From: Photorhabdus sp. CRCIA-P01
GTDB taxonomy: Bacteria > Pseudomonadota > Gammaproteobacteria > Enterobacterales > Enterobacteriaceae
DNA: 64,000 bases
Assembly (NCBI RefSeq): GCF_003545805.1
Contig: NZ_NMQR01000008.1
Span: forward strand, 1-64,000
Reading direction: 5' to 3'
A program made the position numbers and the translations under genes. Of this stretch, positions 26,659 through 36,620 are shown in pieces (positions within the stretch are counted from its first letter, which is position 1; the number at the start of each line of letters is the position of its first letter). The notes below the pieces were generated by a model. The model was not told the origin of the DNA, searched no databases, and worked only from the letters and a program-made list of their open reading frames with translations.

Positions 26659-27060
26659 ATGATCAACTCATCCAAATCTCAAGGCCCCGGTAAAGGGGTC
26701 CTTGACATTCTCCAACGCATTGCCGCTGTAGTTATCGAGATAATAGAAACTCGTTTGCAATTGATCGTTCTTGAATTGGAAAAAGAAAAAGCCACTTTGA
26801 TACAGATAATCGTCATAGCCAGTCTGACACTACTGCTTACCGCTTTCGGCCTTATGTGTCTGCTTGTTATGATTTTTTGGGCTATCGATCCTAGTTGGCG
26901 CTTTATTGTATTGGCTAGTACCACTGGCACACTACTCATTCTGGCGCTTATCGGCCTGATATGGACCATCAGGAAAGCGCGAAATTCAACATTACTTAGT
27001 GCAACTCGTGAGCAATTAAAGATAGACAGAGAAATGTTGGAGGATCACAGTAATGAGTAA
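26659..27060 (+). CDS. yqjE: Inner-membrane protein YqjE (holin-superfamily-like)
   Basis: 133 residues. An N-terminal amphipathic helix (VLDILQRIAAVVIEIIETRLQ) and two hydrophobic spans (about 52-75 and 84-106), as in the YqjE / DUF1469 family. Function unknown; it travels with yqjD and yqjK. The stop overlaps the yqjK start by 8 bp. Confidence 0.93.
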   Translation: MINSSKSQGPGKGVLDILQRIAAVVIEIIETRLQLIVLELEKEKATLIQIIVIASLTLLLTAFGLMCLLVMIFWAIDPSWRFIVLASTTGTLLILALIGLIWTIRKARNSTLLSATREQLKIDREMLEDHSNE

Positions 27061-27307
27061 ACAACGTCAGAAAAAAAAGCTAAAAAAACAGCAAATAATG
27101 AGAAATATCCAACTACAACGCCTCGAACTCACCAACAATACACAGCTCTGGAAGAGCCTCACTGAACCTTATGACAAAAGCTGGAAAAAGCTTTTGTCAT
27201 TAGAACCTTATCTGCGGCTCGCAATCCGTACTATCTCTTTATATGGCCTGCGTCATCCTATGAAATTTTATCGTTTGTCGCGCCACATCATTCGAATATT
27301 GAAATAG
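27053..27307 (+). CDS. yqjK: YqjK-like basic protein
   Basis: 84 residues, highly basic, starting MSKQRQKKKLKKQQ and ending in a helix LRHPMKFYRLSRHIIRILK. Overlap with yqjE and the syntenic position identify YqjK. Function unknown; the sequence suggests peripheral membrane or RNA contact. Confidence 0.85.
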   Translation: MSKQRQKKKLKKQQIMRNIQLQRLELTNNTQLWKSLTEPYDKSWKKLLSLEPYLRLAIRTISLYGLRHPMKFYRLSRHIIRILK

Positions 27308-27525
27308 AAATAATTCTTCATAATATATTTCATTGATGATAACTTTAGCTACCTACATTCAAAAACTTTGTATAAAATTGTTAATAATCCTTGCTTACAA
27401 CTAAGCTCACCTACCTTTAATATACATTCCATCCGTTAATGATTAACAAATTGTGCTGTTTCGAGTTGATACAAGTTAATCATCAAACAAACTATTATTA
27501 TTTCTCTGAGTTTTAGGGGTTGTTA

Positions 27526-27921
27526 ATGAAAAAATTTGAAGATAGTGCCCTGCTACTGGCTCGCATTTTGATGCCAATTCTGTTTATCGTTGCAGGTTAT
27601 GGAAAATTAGGTGATTCCTACGCGGGTACTCAACAATATATGAATGCCATGGGCGTCCCTGGCTTTCTATTACCACTGACGATCTTACTTGAATTAGGTG
27701 GTGGTCTGGCAGTTCTGTTTGGTTTGTTAACCCGTACCACCGCGTTATTTACCTTTGGTTTCTGTATTCTGACCGCCGTACTTTTCCACAGCAATTTTGC
27801 TGAAGGGATGAACCAGACTATGTTTCTTAAGAACCTGACTATCGGAGGAGGTTATCTGTTACTGGCTATCACAGGCCCAGGTAAATTCAGTATTGATCGC
27901 CTGATGAAGAGAAACTGGTAA
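27526..27921 (+). CDS. yqjF: DoxX-family membrane protein YqjF
   Basis: 131 residues from the ATG with TTAGGGG upstream. Four membrane spans, with the DoxX motifs LARILMPILFIVAGYGKL, GVPGFLLPLTILLELGGGLAVL and LTRTTALFTFGFCI. In other bacteria DoxX-type proteins take part in thiol redox balance; E. coli YqjF is induced by nitroaromatics through YhaJ, whose gene is 3.3 kb downstream. Confidence 0.93.
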   Translation: MKKFEDSALLLARILMPILFIVAGYGKLGDSYAGTQQYMNAMGVPGFLLPLTILLELGGGLAVLFGLLTRTTALFTFGFCILTAVLFHSNFAEGMNQTMFLKNLTIGGGYLLLAITGPGKFSIDRLMKRNW

Positions 27922-29133
27922 TACCCTGCCGTGGCTGTTCTGAATCTAAGCAATAACAGCTCTCAGGTAAAAGGCGAAACGATCAAAATTCCATTCTTGC
28001 TCAAGGATTTTATCAGCAAACTATCCAATATTGAGCCTAAAGATAAATAGTAATCCGGAGGATCTGGAAGATCTTTCGGCTTACTTTAGTCAATAGACCC
28101 AACCTTTATTGAATCACAGTCACTTTTGTAAGATAGTTATTTTATCAAAATAAATAACCACCTCACTTTTCAGTGGGAAATAGTTAAATCCATGCTCGAT
28201 AATAAATTAATATATTAAAAATACCCTTAAGAAATTAATATAAAGAGTATAGGATCATCAATATAAATATAATTAATATCCACAATAATAATTTAAATAA
28301 ATAACAATTAACCAAAATATATTTAAAGGTTATTTAATCCAATGCAATTTTTTAATCACAATAATCAAATCATGTAAAATATAGTTAAAAATGTAAAAAC
28401 GCATTATCATCACACCATAAATTAATAGCGGCAATACTATGTTCATTGACTCTATTAAATTCCATCACAATATAATCATTTAAATTAACTTTATTTACTT
28501 ACATAAAATTGGAAAATAAATATATATTAATGAAATCACATGCGCAAATAGGCATTAATATAGTTTAACATGAATCAGATATTATCACATTTAAAAAATA
28601 ACCTTTATACTCTAATTATCTTATTACAATTAAATTAATTTATTATTCCATAAAAAATCATCACTATTACAATGTCGAATGTTTATTTATATAAAGATTA
28701 AAATTAAAACTCACACATTTTTATTATTTAATTCCATGATTAATACATTTTCTTCACATAATTACCCTTCTTTATATTCCAGCCAATGAAATAATAAAAA
28801 ATTAACATTATCACCTTAAATTAAAAACACTTCCCCTGCAAAATAATATTAAGATGATCGGTTTAAAAAAACGGTTGTTTTTTAAATCACAGCATAGAAT
28901 TAAAAAAGCCTATAATTATTGGATAAAAAAATAACAAGACGTGTTTAGAGGGATAAATCAGGAATATTATCAATCGACACAAAAAACAAAAAGAAACAAC
29001 TTGACACATAACTATATACATTAGAAAATCATTTAAGCAATAGGAAATTCATTAAAAATATTGGTAGTAACGTAGGCCAATAATTAGTATTGAAGATTAA
29101 ATAATTGTGTTTTCATTTCACAAAAAATACTTA
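27922..29133. other. AT-rich stretch without an intact gene
   Basis: About 1.2 kb, extremely AT-rich from 28130 onward, with stops in all frames. At 27930-28050 a frame closed on both sides reads AVLNLSNNSSQVKG ... LLKDFISKLSN, probably a gene remnant. Otherwise nothing recognisable. It looks like acquired DNA of the kind silenced by H-NS. Confidence 0.6.
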
Positions 29134-29248
29134 TATACCTAATAGATTTCGAGTTACAGCGCGGCGGCAAGTGAACGAATCCCCAAGAGCATAGATAACG
29201 ATGTGACTGGGGTGAGTGAAAGCAGCAGCTTGAAAGATGAAGGGTATA
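29134..29248. repeat. ERIC repeat, copy 3 (12 bp deleted)
   Basis: About 115 bp, TATACCTAATAGATTTCGAG to AGGGTATA; the CCAACAAAG segment near the right end is missing. Confidence 0.88.
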
Positions 29249-29297
29249 CTAGATAATTCACAGAATTCTTCATACAGTAAACGAATAAGGAAGACAA

Positions 29298-29636
29298 ATG
29301 AAATATAGTTCAATTGCTTATACCATTATTTGTTTAATGCCATTTTATGCTACCGGAGCAGGAAAACTAAAAGATATTTGCGACGGTAAATTAATTACTA
29401 ATACATCTATAAGCAGTATAAATATTACAAGCAACCAAAATGGAAATGGACCTGCCATGAATGTATTAGTAGAAGGGCAATGGTATGATACATATCTAAC
29501 CCCCGATATTATAGAGGGCAACGGTACTTATGGGCTCTATGATATAAGTCATAATGCTTATCTCAATGCATTAGAAGTTAACATTTGCGTAAGACTTGGC
29601 AATTTAAGAGGCATTGAATTAATTTATAAACCCTAA
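29298..29636 (+). CDS. Small secreted protein, unknown (toxin-subunit-like size)
   Basis: 112 residues with an AAGGAAG site. A signal peptide (MKYSSIAYTIICLMPFYATGAG) leaves about 90 mature residues with just two cysteines (near 31 and 97), suggesting one disulfide. The mature part has GQWYDTYLTPDIIEGNGTYG and LNALEVNICVRLGNLRGIEL, beta-rich. The size and disulfide recall B subunits of AB5-type toxins, but I recognise no family and this is speculation. Very AT-rich; the next gene 98 bp downstream may be its partner. Confidence 0.65.
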   Translation: MKYSSIAYTIICLMPFYATGAGKLKDICDGKLITNTSISSINITSNQNGNGPAMNVLVEGQWYDTYLTPDIIEGNGTYGLYDISHNAYLNALEVNICVRLGNLRGIELIYKP

Positions 29637-29734
29637 AATGCCAAGCTAGAAAAAGAGAGCTCACATTAATCAATGCACTTATAGTGCATTGTTAAATCAA
29701 CATTTAATCCCCATAGAATAATAACGGAAAATTT

Positions 29735-30505
29735 ATGACTATTCATGGTAAAAAAATAAATGTGCAGTTAATAAAAAACTCTCCAGACCAACTATCTGTA
29801 AGTGACTTAAAGGCACAATTAACTGCTATTGGGTTGACATGTGAACTTACGGATGAACGCTTACTCGAACAATATATTGAGGACGTAAGAAAACAGATGA
29901 TTACAGGAAGTACACAAGCATTTACAATTGGGGAATATAATAATGGCAATTTAGTACACACATCCAACGCTAATTGGTCACCTGAAGAAGGTGCCTTAGG
30001 ATACAAAGAGCAATTAATTTATATCGGCGCATGGGAAAACTTCCAATGGTTACGTGAAAATTGTAAAGCAGAATTTGGGGGGGATGAAGATAATCCCCCC
30101 TCTACACAAGAAAGATACGATGACGTAGACGCAGTGAAAAAAGCCTTTATCAAAGTTGCAGAGGGAGCTTCTGAGACCCTAGTAAACCCTCTGGACAAAA
30201 AAGATATGGAGTCTGCTCTAACTAATCTCCTGAGCTCAGTTAACAATGACAATGTCAAAAACTATGACTCCGGGCATAGAACAAAATTATTCTTATTAAT
30301 AGAGAATTATGATCCAGAAAGAAATATGGGTGACGGAATTGGGGTATTAGGAATAGACTGGAGACTACGAATAAGTGATTATAAGAAGAAGAAACAAAAC
30401 GTTAAACATGATACAATTATTGACCTAAAGAGCTGGTCTGTCACATATGATAATACTGATACTCTTATCAGTGACTATCATAAAGTAAAAAATGCATCTA
30501 GCTAA
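29735..30505 (+). CDS. 256-residue accessory protein of unknown function
   Basis: No signal peptide or membrane span; acidic, mixed alpha/beta. Segments: FTIGEYNNGNLVHTSNANWS, GYKEQLIYIGAWENFQWL, HRTKLFLLIENYDPERNMGD and a C-terminal DLKSWSVTYDNTDTLI. I do not recognise the family. Same strand as the small secreted gene upstream, in an AT-rich insertion between yqjF and yhaJ. A short perfect palindrome (AATGCACT-TAT-AGTGCATT, 29672-29690) lies between the two. A secreted or insect-directed effector is possible but unproven. Confidence 0.65.
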   Translation: MTIHGKKINVQLIKNSPDQLSVSDLKAQLTAIGLTCELTDERLLEQYIEDVRKQMITGSTQAFTIGEYNNGNLVHTSNANWSPEEGALGYKEQLIYIGAWENFQWLRENCKAEFGGDEDNPPSTQERYDDVDAVKKAFIKVAEGASETLVNPLDKKDMESALTNLLSSVNNDNVKNYDSGHRTKLFLLIENYDPERNMGDGIGVLGIDWRLRISDYKKKKQNVKHDTIIDLKSWSVTYDNTDTLISDYHKVKNASS

Positions 30506-30547
30506 AAATAATAAATAGAGACGGATTCGACTAATAAGTACAATTTT

Positions 30548-30745
30548 TCAGAAGGGCGAGCAGTTGCTATAGTAAGCATCTTTCTCGCCAAAGGAAAAAG
30601 CATTGTCATGTTTTTTCTTCTCGGCTAATACCCAGTTGTACACATGACGAACATGCTCGAAGTCCTGCTCAAAAAGCTTCTTTTACTCAATATGCACCCG
30701 AATATTATACCCAGTCGATTTGTGAATAATCTCAAAACCGTACCA
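30548..30745 (-). pseudogene. TnpB/OrfB-like transposase N-terminal fragment
   Basis: Minus-strand frame FEIIHKSTGYNIRVHIE, a stop, KKLFEQDFEHVRHVYNWVLA then EKKKHDNAFSFGEKDAYYSN. The RVHxxx...LFEQxFxHVRxVYNWxLA pattern is that of IS200/IS605-family TnpB N-termini. An internal stop and no continuation; remnant only. Confidence 0.45.
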
Positions 30746-30768
30746 AACCGACTGTAACGAAAAGAGTC

Positions 30769-30896
30769 TATACCCTATGGATTTCAAGATGCATCGCGAC
30801 GGCAAGGGAGTGAATCCCCGGGAGCATAGCTAACTATGTGACTGGGGTGAACGAATGCAGCCAACAAAGAAGCAACTTGAAAGATAACAGGTATAT
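30769..30896. repeat. ERIC repeat, copy 4
   Basis: 128 bp, same orientation as copy 1, TATACCCTATGG to ACAGGTATATA, inserted beside the transposase remnant. 30897-31270 is gene-free. Confidence 0.92.
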
Positions 30897-31270
30897 ACAA
30901 AAGCAAGAACAACCTGAGAAATAGCAGCTCCATGAACTGTTTGCTATCCATCTCCCCCTAATCCTAAAATTTCTCTACACTATCAATGAGAATTTAGGCA
31001 ACGAGAATTTAGGGGGAGAATTGTGCAATTTTATTAAACAATACCTAATTATAAATAATACTGGCCCTGATACAGCATTGTCTTATTGACCAACTACCCA
31101 TAAGGCCAAAACCAAATTATTAGCTTTTTCATCACAAAAGTTTTATTCGACTTCGCACTCTTTATGCCATAACTTCATATTTTTTTAAGTAATCAACGAA
31201 CCATGCTTTTCAGTACACCTGACTTTATTATAAGAAGGCTTCGTAATTTGATTACTTTACATGCTTCTAC

Positions 31271-32167
31271 TTACCGACTAACAAACAATTTAGGAATTTC
31301 CCGCAAGCACCAGGATTTAGCTTCCCCCATATTGTCTCGTCGCCATGCCATAATGACATTTGTATCATGGCTGTATTCAGAGCCAATCACCCGCAAACGC
31401 CCCTCAGTAATATCTTGTTCCACCATAGGATAAGGCATGGTAGCGACGCCCAACCCGGCCAAGAGAGCACGGCGTTTATCTTCCAGAGAACTTACTGTCA
31501 AACGCTGTTGCTTATCTAACAACTGAACCGTTAATACCGGGCGCTCCCTCGCTGTATCTGCCACGGCAATACCACGATACTTCACCCTCGTGACATCAGA
31601 CAAAGGCTCCGGCTCTTGATGTATAGGATGATCAGGGCTAGCGACATAAACATTGGTAATGCTGTAAAGCTGACGTGAATTAATTTCTGCCGATGCGCGA
31701 AAATGCATATCTGGTGCAATAACAATATCCGCTCGACCAGTTTCCAACCTCTCCCATGCACCCGCCAAAACCTCAGTCAATAAAGAGAACTGAGTATTCG
31801 ATTTTTGAGCAAGCTTACCTACTAACGGGAATAATGAAGAAGCCGGAACTAATGCTTCACAAACAATTGTCAGGTGAGTTTCCCAACCTCGCGCTAATGC
31901 TTCTGCATCAGCCGTTAATTTATCAGCAGCTTCAAGCAATTGACGTCCACGCTCAAGCAACATACGACCAACATTGGTGAATTTAGTTCTGTGACCCGAA
32001 CGGTCAAACAGCACCACATCTAGCTCCTCTTCCAGTTTTTGCATCGTATAGCTAAGTGCGGAAGGAACACGGCCAAGCTCATCAGCGGCCGCAGCAAAAC
32101 TTCCCCGCCGGTCAATCGCATCCATGACCCGGAGAGATTCCAGTGTAAGCGCTCGTTCTTTGCTCAT
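31271..32167 (-). CDS. yhaJ: LysR-family regulator YhaJ
   Basis: 298 residues. N-terminal HTH (LESLRVMDAIDRRGSFAAAAD, VPSALSYTMQKLEEEL), followed by a substrate-binding domain (VCEALVPASSLFPLV, ADIVIAPDMHF, GVATMPYPMVEQDITEGRL). E. coli YhaJ senses nitroaromatic or quinol-like compounds and activates yqjF and others. Divergent from yhaK, 110 bp apart, as in E. coli; it likely controls both its own gene and yhaK. Confidence 0.95.
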   Translation of the reverse strand: MSKERALTLESLRVMDAIDRRGSFAAAADELGRVPSALSYTMQKLEEELDVVLFDRSGHRTKFTNVGRMLLERGRQLLEAADKLTADAEALARGWETHLTIVCEALVPASSLFPLVGKLAQKSNTQFSLLTEVLAGAWERLETGRADIVIAPDMHFRASAEINSRQLYSITNVYVASPDHPIHQEPEPLSDVTRVKYRGIAVADTARERPVLTVQLLDKQQRLTVSSLEDKRRALLAGLGVATMPYPMVEQDITEGRLRVIGSEYSHDTNVIMAWRRDNMGEAKSWCLREIPKLFVSR

Positions 32168-32277
32168 ATTTTTCTCAATCAGGAAATTTGAATATGCTGA
32201 CCAGATTAACTGGCTAACATTTCGCCGTCCAGATAATTACTATTCTTAGTGTGTGTTTTTTTAAGGTAACCACCATC

Positions 32278-32979
32278 ATGATTATAAATAGAACAGCAAA
32301 ACAATGTGGGAAAGCTGACTATGGTTGGCTACAGGCTCGTTATACATTTTCATTTGGTCACTATTTTGACCCTAAGTTCTTAGGTTATGGTGCGCTACGT
32401 GTACTCAATCAGGAAGTCATCGCCCCCAAAGCCGCTTTCCAACCTAAATCCTATCCACATGTGGATATATTGAATATTATTCTACAAGGTGAAGCAGAAT
32501 ACCGTGACAGCGAAGGCAACTACATCAGAGCCCGCAGAGGAGAATGTTTACTATTTTCTACTCGTCAAGGCATCAGCTACAGTGAACATAATGCCAGTAC
32601 TAATAAGCCACTGACGCGCTTGCAACTTTGGCTGAATGCCTTTCCTCAGCAGGAAAGCTTACCATTGCAACGAATGGAGTTACCAGAACAACCATTGGCT
32701 ATGCTAGCTTCTCCAACCGCGGAAGATGGCAGTATGCAATTACGTCAGCAAGTGTGGGTAAATCATATTTTCCTTAATAAAAATCAATCTCATCATCTGC
32801 AATTGAAGGGAAAAAATGCCTATCTGCAATCCCTAAATGGAAATATAAAAATAAGAGGCAATTCTAAGGATAACAATTTGATTAAATGCGGAGATGGCGC
32901 TTTTATCCATGAAGAAAGTCGTCTGGTTTTAAAAGCAGATACTGAATTCCAGGGGCTGTTAATTGAGCTGGCTGCTTAA
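32278..32979 (+). CDS. yhaK: Pirin-like bicupin YhaK
   Basis: 233 residues from the ATG at 32278 (AAGGT upstream). The pirin N-terminal cupin is YTFSFGHYFDP, GALRVLNQEVIAP and YPHVDILNIILQGEAEYRDSEGN; a shorter second cupin follows. YhaK is a cytosolic redox- and nitrosative-stress marker. The metal site of true pirins is only partly kept, so quercetinase activity is doubtful. Confidence 0.94.
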   Translation: MIINRTAKQCGKADYGWLQARYTFSFGHYFDPKFLGYGALRVLNQEVIAPKAAFQPKSYPHVDILNIILQGEAEYRDSEGNYIRARRGECLLFSTRQGISYSEHNASTNKPLTRLQLWLNAFPQQESLPLQRMELPEQPLAMLASPTAEDGSMQLRQQVWVNHIFLNKNQSHHLQLKGKNAYLQSLNGNIKIRGNSKDNNLIKCGDGAFIHEESRLVLKADTEFQGLLIELAA

Positions 32980-32988
32980 AAAAGTGAA

Positions 32989-33017
32989 AGCCCCATCAAG
33001 GTTAACCTGATGGGGCT
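32989..33017 (-). terminator. rnpB terminator
   Basis: AGCCCCATCAAGG / CCTGATGGGGCT stem; on the minus strand it is followed by TTCACTTTTTT. It also lies just past the yhaK stop and may end that transcript. Confidence 0.85.
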
Positions 33018-33023
33018 AAATTT

Positions 33024-33397
<374 letters not shown>

Positions 33398-33474
33398 GCG
33401 GCGGATTATAAGGGGTTTACCTAACGATGTATAGGCGTTTACTGATTATCTGCCCTGTTTATCAACAATTGCCA

Positions 33475-34341
33475 TTATTCTTCGTTCTGTCCCAACCCAT
33501 GACGATAAAGTGCATTTTTCTTCACACCATGAATCTCTGCTGCCAATGCAGCCGCTTTTTTCAATGGCAGTTCTTGTTGAAGAAGCGCCAGCGTTCTTAA
33601 TGCCTCTGGAGGCAAAACATCGGCATCCGGTTTTTTATAGCCTTCAACGATCAATACCATTTCACCACGACGACGGGTTTCATCTTCCTTAACCCACGCC
33701 AAAAGTTCATCCACTGGCATCCCTTGAATGGATTCCCAAGTTTTTGTTAATTCCCGCGCCAGAACGACATAACGTTCAGTTCCCCACACCTCAACCATAT
33801 CTTCTAAACTTTCGATCAGACGATGAGTGGATTCATAAAAAATTAATGTGCGTGGCTCCTGTTGCAAATCCCGTAAAGTATCTGTCCGACTTTTACGCTT
33901 TGCGGGCAGAAATCCTTCGTAACAGAAACGATCTGATGGCAAACCAGCCGCAGACAAGGCGGTTATCGCCGCACAAGGCCCTGGAAGTGGGACAACACGA
34001 ATACCGGCTTCACGGCAACGGCGAACCACATGATAACCAGGATCATTAATCAGGGGCGTTCCTGCATCAGAAACTAATGCAATACTTTGCCCTTGTTGGA
34101 GTTTTGTAATTAATTGATCTGCTTTCTGCTGTTCATTATGATCATGAAGTGCGAACATGCGTGCATTAATGGCAAAATGTTGAAGCAACAAGCCAGTATG
34201 TCGCGTATCTTCGGCTGCAATCAGATCGACATGCTCAAGAACTTCAAGCGCACGCTGAGTGATATCACCCAGGTTTCCAATGGGGGTTGGCACAACATAT
34301 AGCGTGGATGTCGTAACCACTGCTCGATTAGGTTGATTCAT
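33475..34341 (-). CDS. rsmI: 16S rRNA (cytidine-2'-O)-methyltransferase RsmI
   Basis: 288 residues. TP-methylase fold: [75 protein letters not shown] and [11 protein letters not shown]. It methylates C1402 of 16S rRNA. Divergent from lpoA with 63 bp between start codons, the order seen in E. coli. Confidence 0.97.
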   Translation of the reverse strand: MNQPNRAVVTTSTLYVVPTPIGNLGDITQRALEVLEHVDLIAAEDTRHTGLLLQHFAINARMFALHDHNEQQKADQLITKLQQGQSIALVSDAGTPLINDPGYHVVRRCREAGIRVVPLPGPCAAITALSAAGLPSDRFCYEGFLPAKRKSRTDTLRDLQQEPRTLIFYESTHRLIESLEDMVEVWGTERYVVLARELTKTWESIQGMPVDELLAWVKEDETRRRGEMVLIVEGYKKPDADVLPPEALRTLALLQQELPLKKAAALAAEIHGVKKNALYRHGLGQNEE

Positions 34342-34404
34342 TGTTTCATCCGAATGGCCGATTTAAAATTGAGCATCTTTGAAAAAAACATCGCTGGATA
34401 CAGT

Positions 34405-36147
34405 ATGCTTTCCTCAATTTTTGTGCGTATCAAAACTGGTTTAGTCTGTTCAGCCATGCTGGCAGTCATGATCATCGCAGGATGCACCATACCTGACCAA
34501 CAGGGGCAACAACCTTCGCAAATTCAGGACAAAATCAGTATAGAAATCGCCCGTTATCAATCCATCATTGATGCCGCTCATGGAGAACCTTCTCTTGATG
34601 TCATCCGTGCTTATATCGCTCAGGAACCACTTCTGGAAGAGAGTGCGGCTCATCAAAAAAATATTGATGATACCTGGCAAATGCTGACCCGTCTTTCACC
34701 ACAAGAGCGCCGTGGGTTGGTCATCAACGCTGATGAAAATGTTCTGCAAGGCTGGCTGGACTTACTCAGTACCTATCAGGATAACAAACAGGACTCTGAC
34801 AAACTACAGGCAGCTATCCGTGACTGGAAAATTCGTTATCCACAAAACCCTGCCGCACAGTCACTCCCAACTCAGTTACAACAGTCAGACATCCAACAGC
34901 AAGATACGAATATCCGTATTGCTCTGTTCCTGCCATTAAGTGGTCAAGCAAAAGTATTCGGTGAAGCCATTCGCCAAGGTTTTCTTGATGCTCAGGCCGG
35001 TTTACCAAATCCATCATTGCCAACAGAAAACCCGGAAAATTTATCTATAGCTGACAGCGATAGTGCGTCAGATGGCGTGGTTTCTTCCGATATGTCCCCC
35101 AGTGAAGTGGCGCCCATAGACTCAGCGACACCCACCACTCAGACAACACCTGTCATAGCCAATGCGCCGATTAACACACAACAGGTCAAAATCTATGACA
35201 CAGCAAGCCAGCCATTGGAAAACTTATTTATTCAGGCTAAGCAGGACGGCGTGAATTTAGTTGTCGGGCCGTTACTTAAGCCAGATGTGGTTAAACTCGT
35301 TCAGATAAATACTGCATTAAACATGCTAGTACTCAATGAGTTAGACAATGCTCAACCACACTCTAATATCTGCTATTTTTCTTTGTCACCAGAAGATGAA
35401 GCGAAAAATGCCGCAGAACATATTTGGCGGCAACAGAAACAGAATCCTCTGATTTTGGTCCCCAGAGGGACTTTTGGCTACCGCATTGCCAAAGCCTTTG
35501 CACAGGAATGGCAAAAACAAGGGGGACATACTGTTCTGCAACAAACTTTTGGCTCTTCCGCCGAACTGAAACAATTGATTAATAGAGGTACCGGTATTCG
35601 CTTAACCGGAACAACTGTCAATGTCACAAGCAATCAATCTACATCCATCGCTATTGGTGATCTGGAAATCCCCCTGATAAACACCGATGTTGTTCCTACT
35701 TCTACTGGCGGCTCAGTGGATGCGGTTTATATTGTTTCTACCCTGGATGAACTGACGCTAATTAAGACAATGATTGATATGGCAATCAGTTCCCGCGATA
35801 AGCCCGCCCTTTACGCAAGTTCCCGCAGTAATCAGGCTGGCGTCGGTCCCGATTTCCGCCTGGAAATGGAAGGAATGCAATTCAGTGATATTCCCTTAAT
35901 CGCCGGTGCTAACTTGCCACTGATGCAGCAAGCAGCCAGTAAATTTACAAATGATTACTCTTTGATGCGCCTTTACGCTATGGGTATTGATGCCTGGTCA
36001 TTAGCAAATCAGTTCAGCCAGGTTCAGCTTCAACGTGATTTCCATTTCAATGGTGCTTCCGGGGTGCTATCTGTTCAGGAAAACTGCACCATTTTCCGAC
36101 AGCTCTCATGGATGCAATATCATCAAGGCCAAATCACGGCTATTTAA
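34405..36147 (+). CDS. lpoA: Outer-membrane lipoprotein activator of PBP1a
   Basis: 580 residues from MLSSIFVRIKTG; the longer upstream frame would hide the signal peptide. The lipobox is IIAGC. An N-terminal TPR-like domain (about 30-200) is followed by a Ser/Thr/Pro-rich linker (about 205-260) and a periplasmic-binding-like domain (IRIALFLPLSGQAKVFGEAI, VNLVVGPLLKPDV). LpoA reaches through peptidoglycan to stimulate PBP1a. First gene of the lpoA-yraN-diaA-dolP cluster. Confidence 0.96.
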   Translation: MLSSIFVRIKTGLVCSAMLAVMIIAGCTIPDQQGQQPSQIQDKISIEIARYQSIIDAAHGEPSLDVIRAYIAQEPLLEESAAHQKNIDDTWQMLTRLSPQERRGLVINADENVLQGWLDLLSTYQDNKQDSDKLQAAIRDWKIRYPQNPAAQSLPTQLQQSDIQQQDTNIRIALFLPLSGQAKVFGEAIRQGFLDAQAGLPNPSLPTENPENLSIADSDSASDGVVSSDMSPSEVAPIDSATPTTQTTPVIANAPINTQQVKIYDTASQPLENLFIQAKQDGVNLVVGPLLKPDVVKLVQINTALNMLVLNELDNAQPHSNICYFSLSPEDEAKNAAEHIWRQQKQNPLILVPRGTFGYRIAKAFAQEWQKQGGHTVLQQTFGSSAELKQLINRGTGIRLTGTTVNVTSNQSTSIAIGDLEIPLINTDVVPTSTGGSVDAVYIVSTLDELTLIKTMIDMAISSRDKPALYASSRSNQAGVGPDFRLEMEGMQFSDIPLIAGANLPLMQQAASKFTNDYSLMRLYAMGIDAWSLANQFSQVQLQRDFHFNGASGVLSVQENCTIFRQLSWMQYHQGQITAI

Positions 36148-36161
36148 TTAAGTTAAGTCAT

Positions 36162-36596
36162 TTGCCGCTTGTCACCAAGCGGCCTTTCAATTCAAATGAC
36201 ACATTTCAGGATGAAAAGAAAATAAAAAAGCCGACAAGTTATTTGCTAGGACGCAACTATGAAGCGCAAGCAAAGTTGTTTTTACAAAAACAAGGATTAT
36301 CTTTTATCGCCGCAAATGTGAAAGTTCACGGCGGTGAAATTGACCTGATTATGAAAGACAAGCAAACTTGGGTCTTTATTGAAGTCCGTTTTCGCAAATC
36401 AGGACAATATGGAGATGCATTGGTGACAATCACCCGTAGCAAGCGTAAAAAATTACTACACGCTGCCGCAGTATGGCTGTTTCAACGAGGTGAATGTTTT
36501 GAAACCTCTTCTTGTCGCTTTGATATTTGTGCTATTACTGGTCAACAATTTGAATGGTTGCAAAATGCCTTCAATCAAAATGAGTTCACTCGTTAA
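36162..36596 (+). CDS. yraN: UPF0102 family protein YraN (start uncertain)
   Basis: The conserved part runs from about 36240: LGRNYEAQAKLFLQKQG, VHGGEIDLIMKD, WVFIEVRFRKS and SCRFDICAI, a PD-(D/E)xK nuclease-like core (GEIDLI, EVR). There is no ATG in frame after the lpoA stop. The nearest candidate is TTG at 36162, while the only ATGs lie inside lpoA. The given start is therefore tentative, and a small frameshift near the N-terminus cannot be excluded. Function unknown in enterobacteria. Confidence 0.85.
   Translation: MPLVTKRPFNSNDTFQDEKKIKKPTSYLLGRNYEAQAKLFLQKQGLSFIAANVKVHGGEIDLIMKDKQTWVFIEVRFRKSGQYGDALVTITRSKRKKLLHAAAVWLFQRGECFETSSCRFDICAITGQQFEWLQNAFNQNEFTR
36165..36190 (+). terminator. 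Hairpin after lpoA
   Basis: CCGCTTG-TCAC-CAAGCGG followed by CCTTTCAATT. A weak terminator; it overlaps the possible 5' end of yraN. Confidence 0.5.
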
Positions 36597-36620
36597 AATG
36601 ATACTGAGTAGGTTATAAAC

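Noticed and set aside
29298-30505. AB5-type toxin operon (B subunit plus A subunit)
   Set aside because: The larger protein shows no ADP-ribosyltransferase or protease motif and no signal peptide, so an AB5 assignment cannot be supported.
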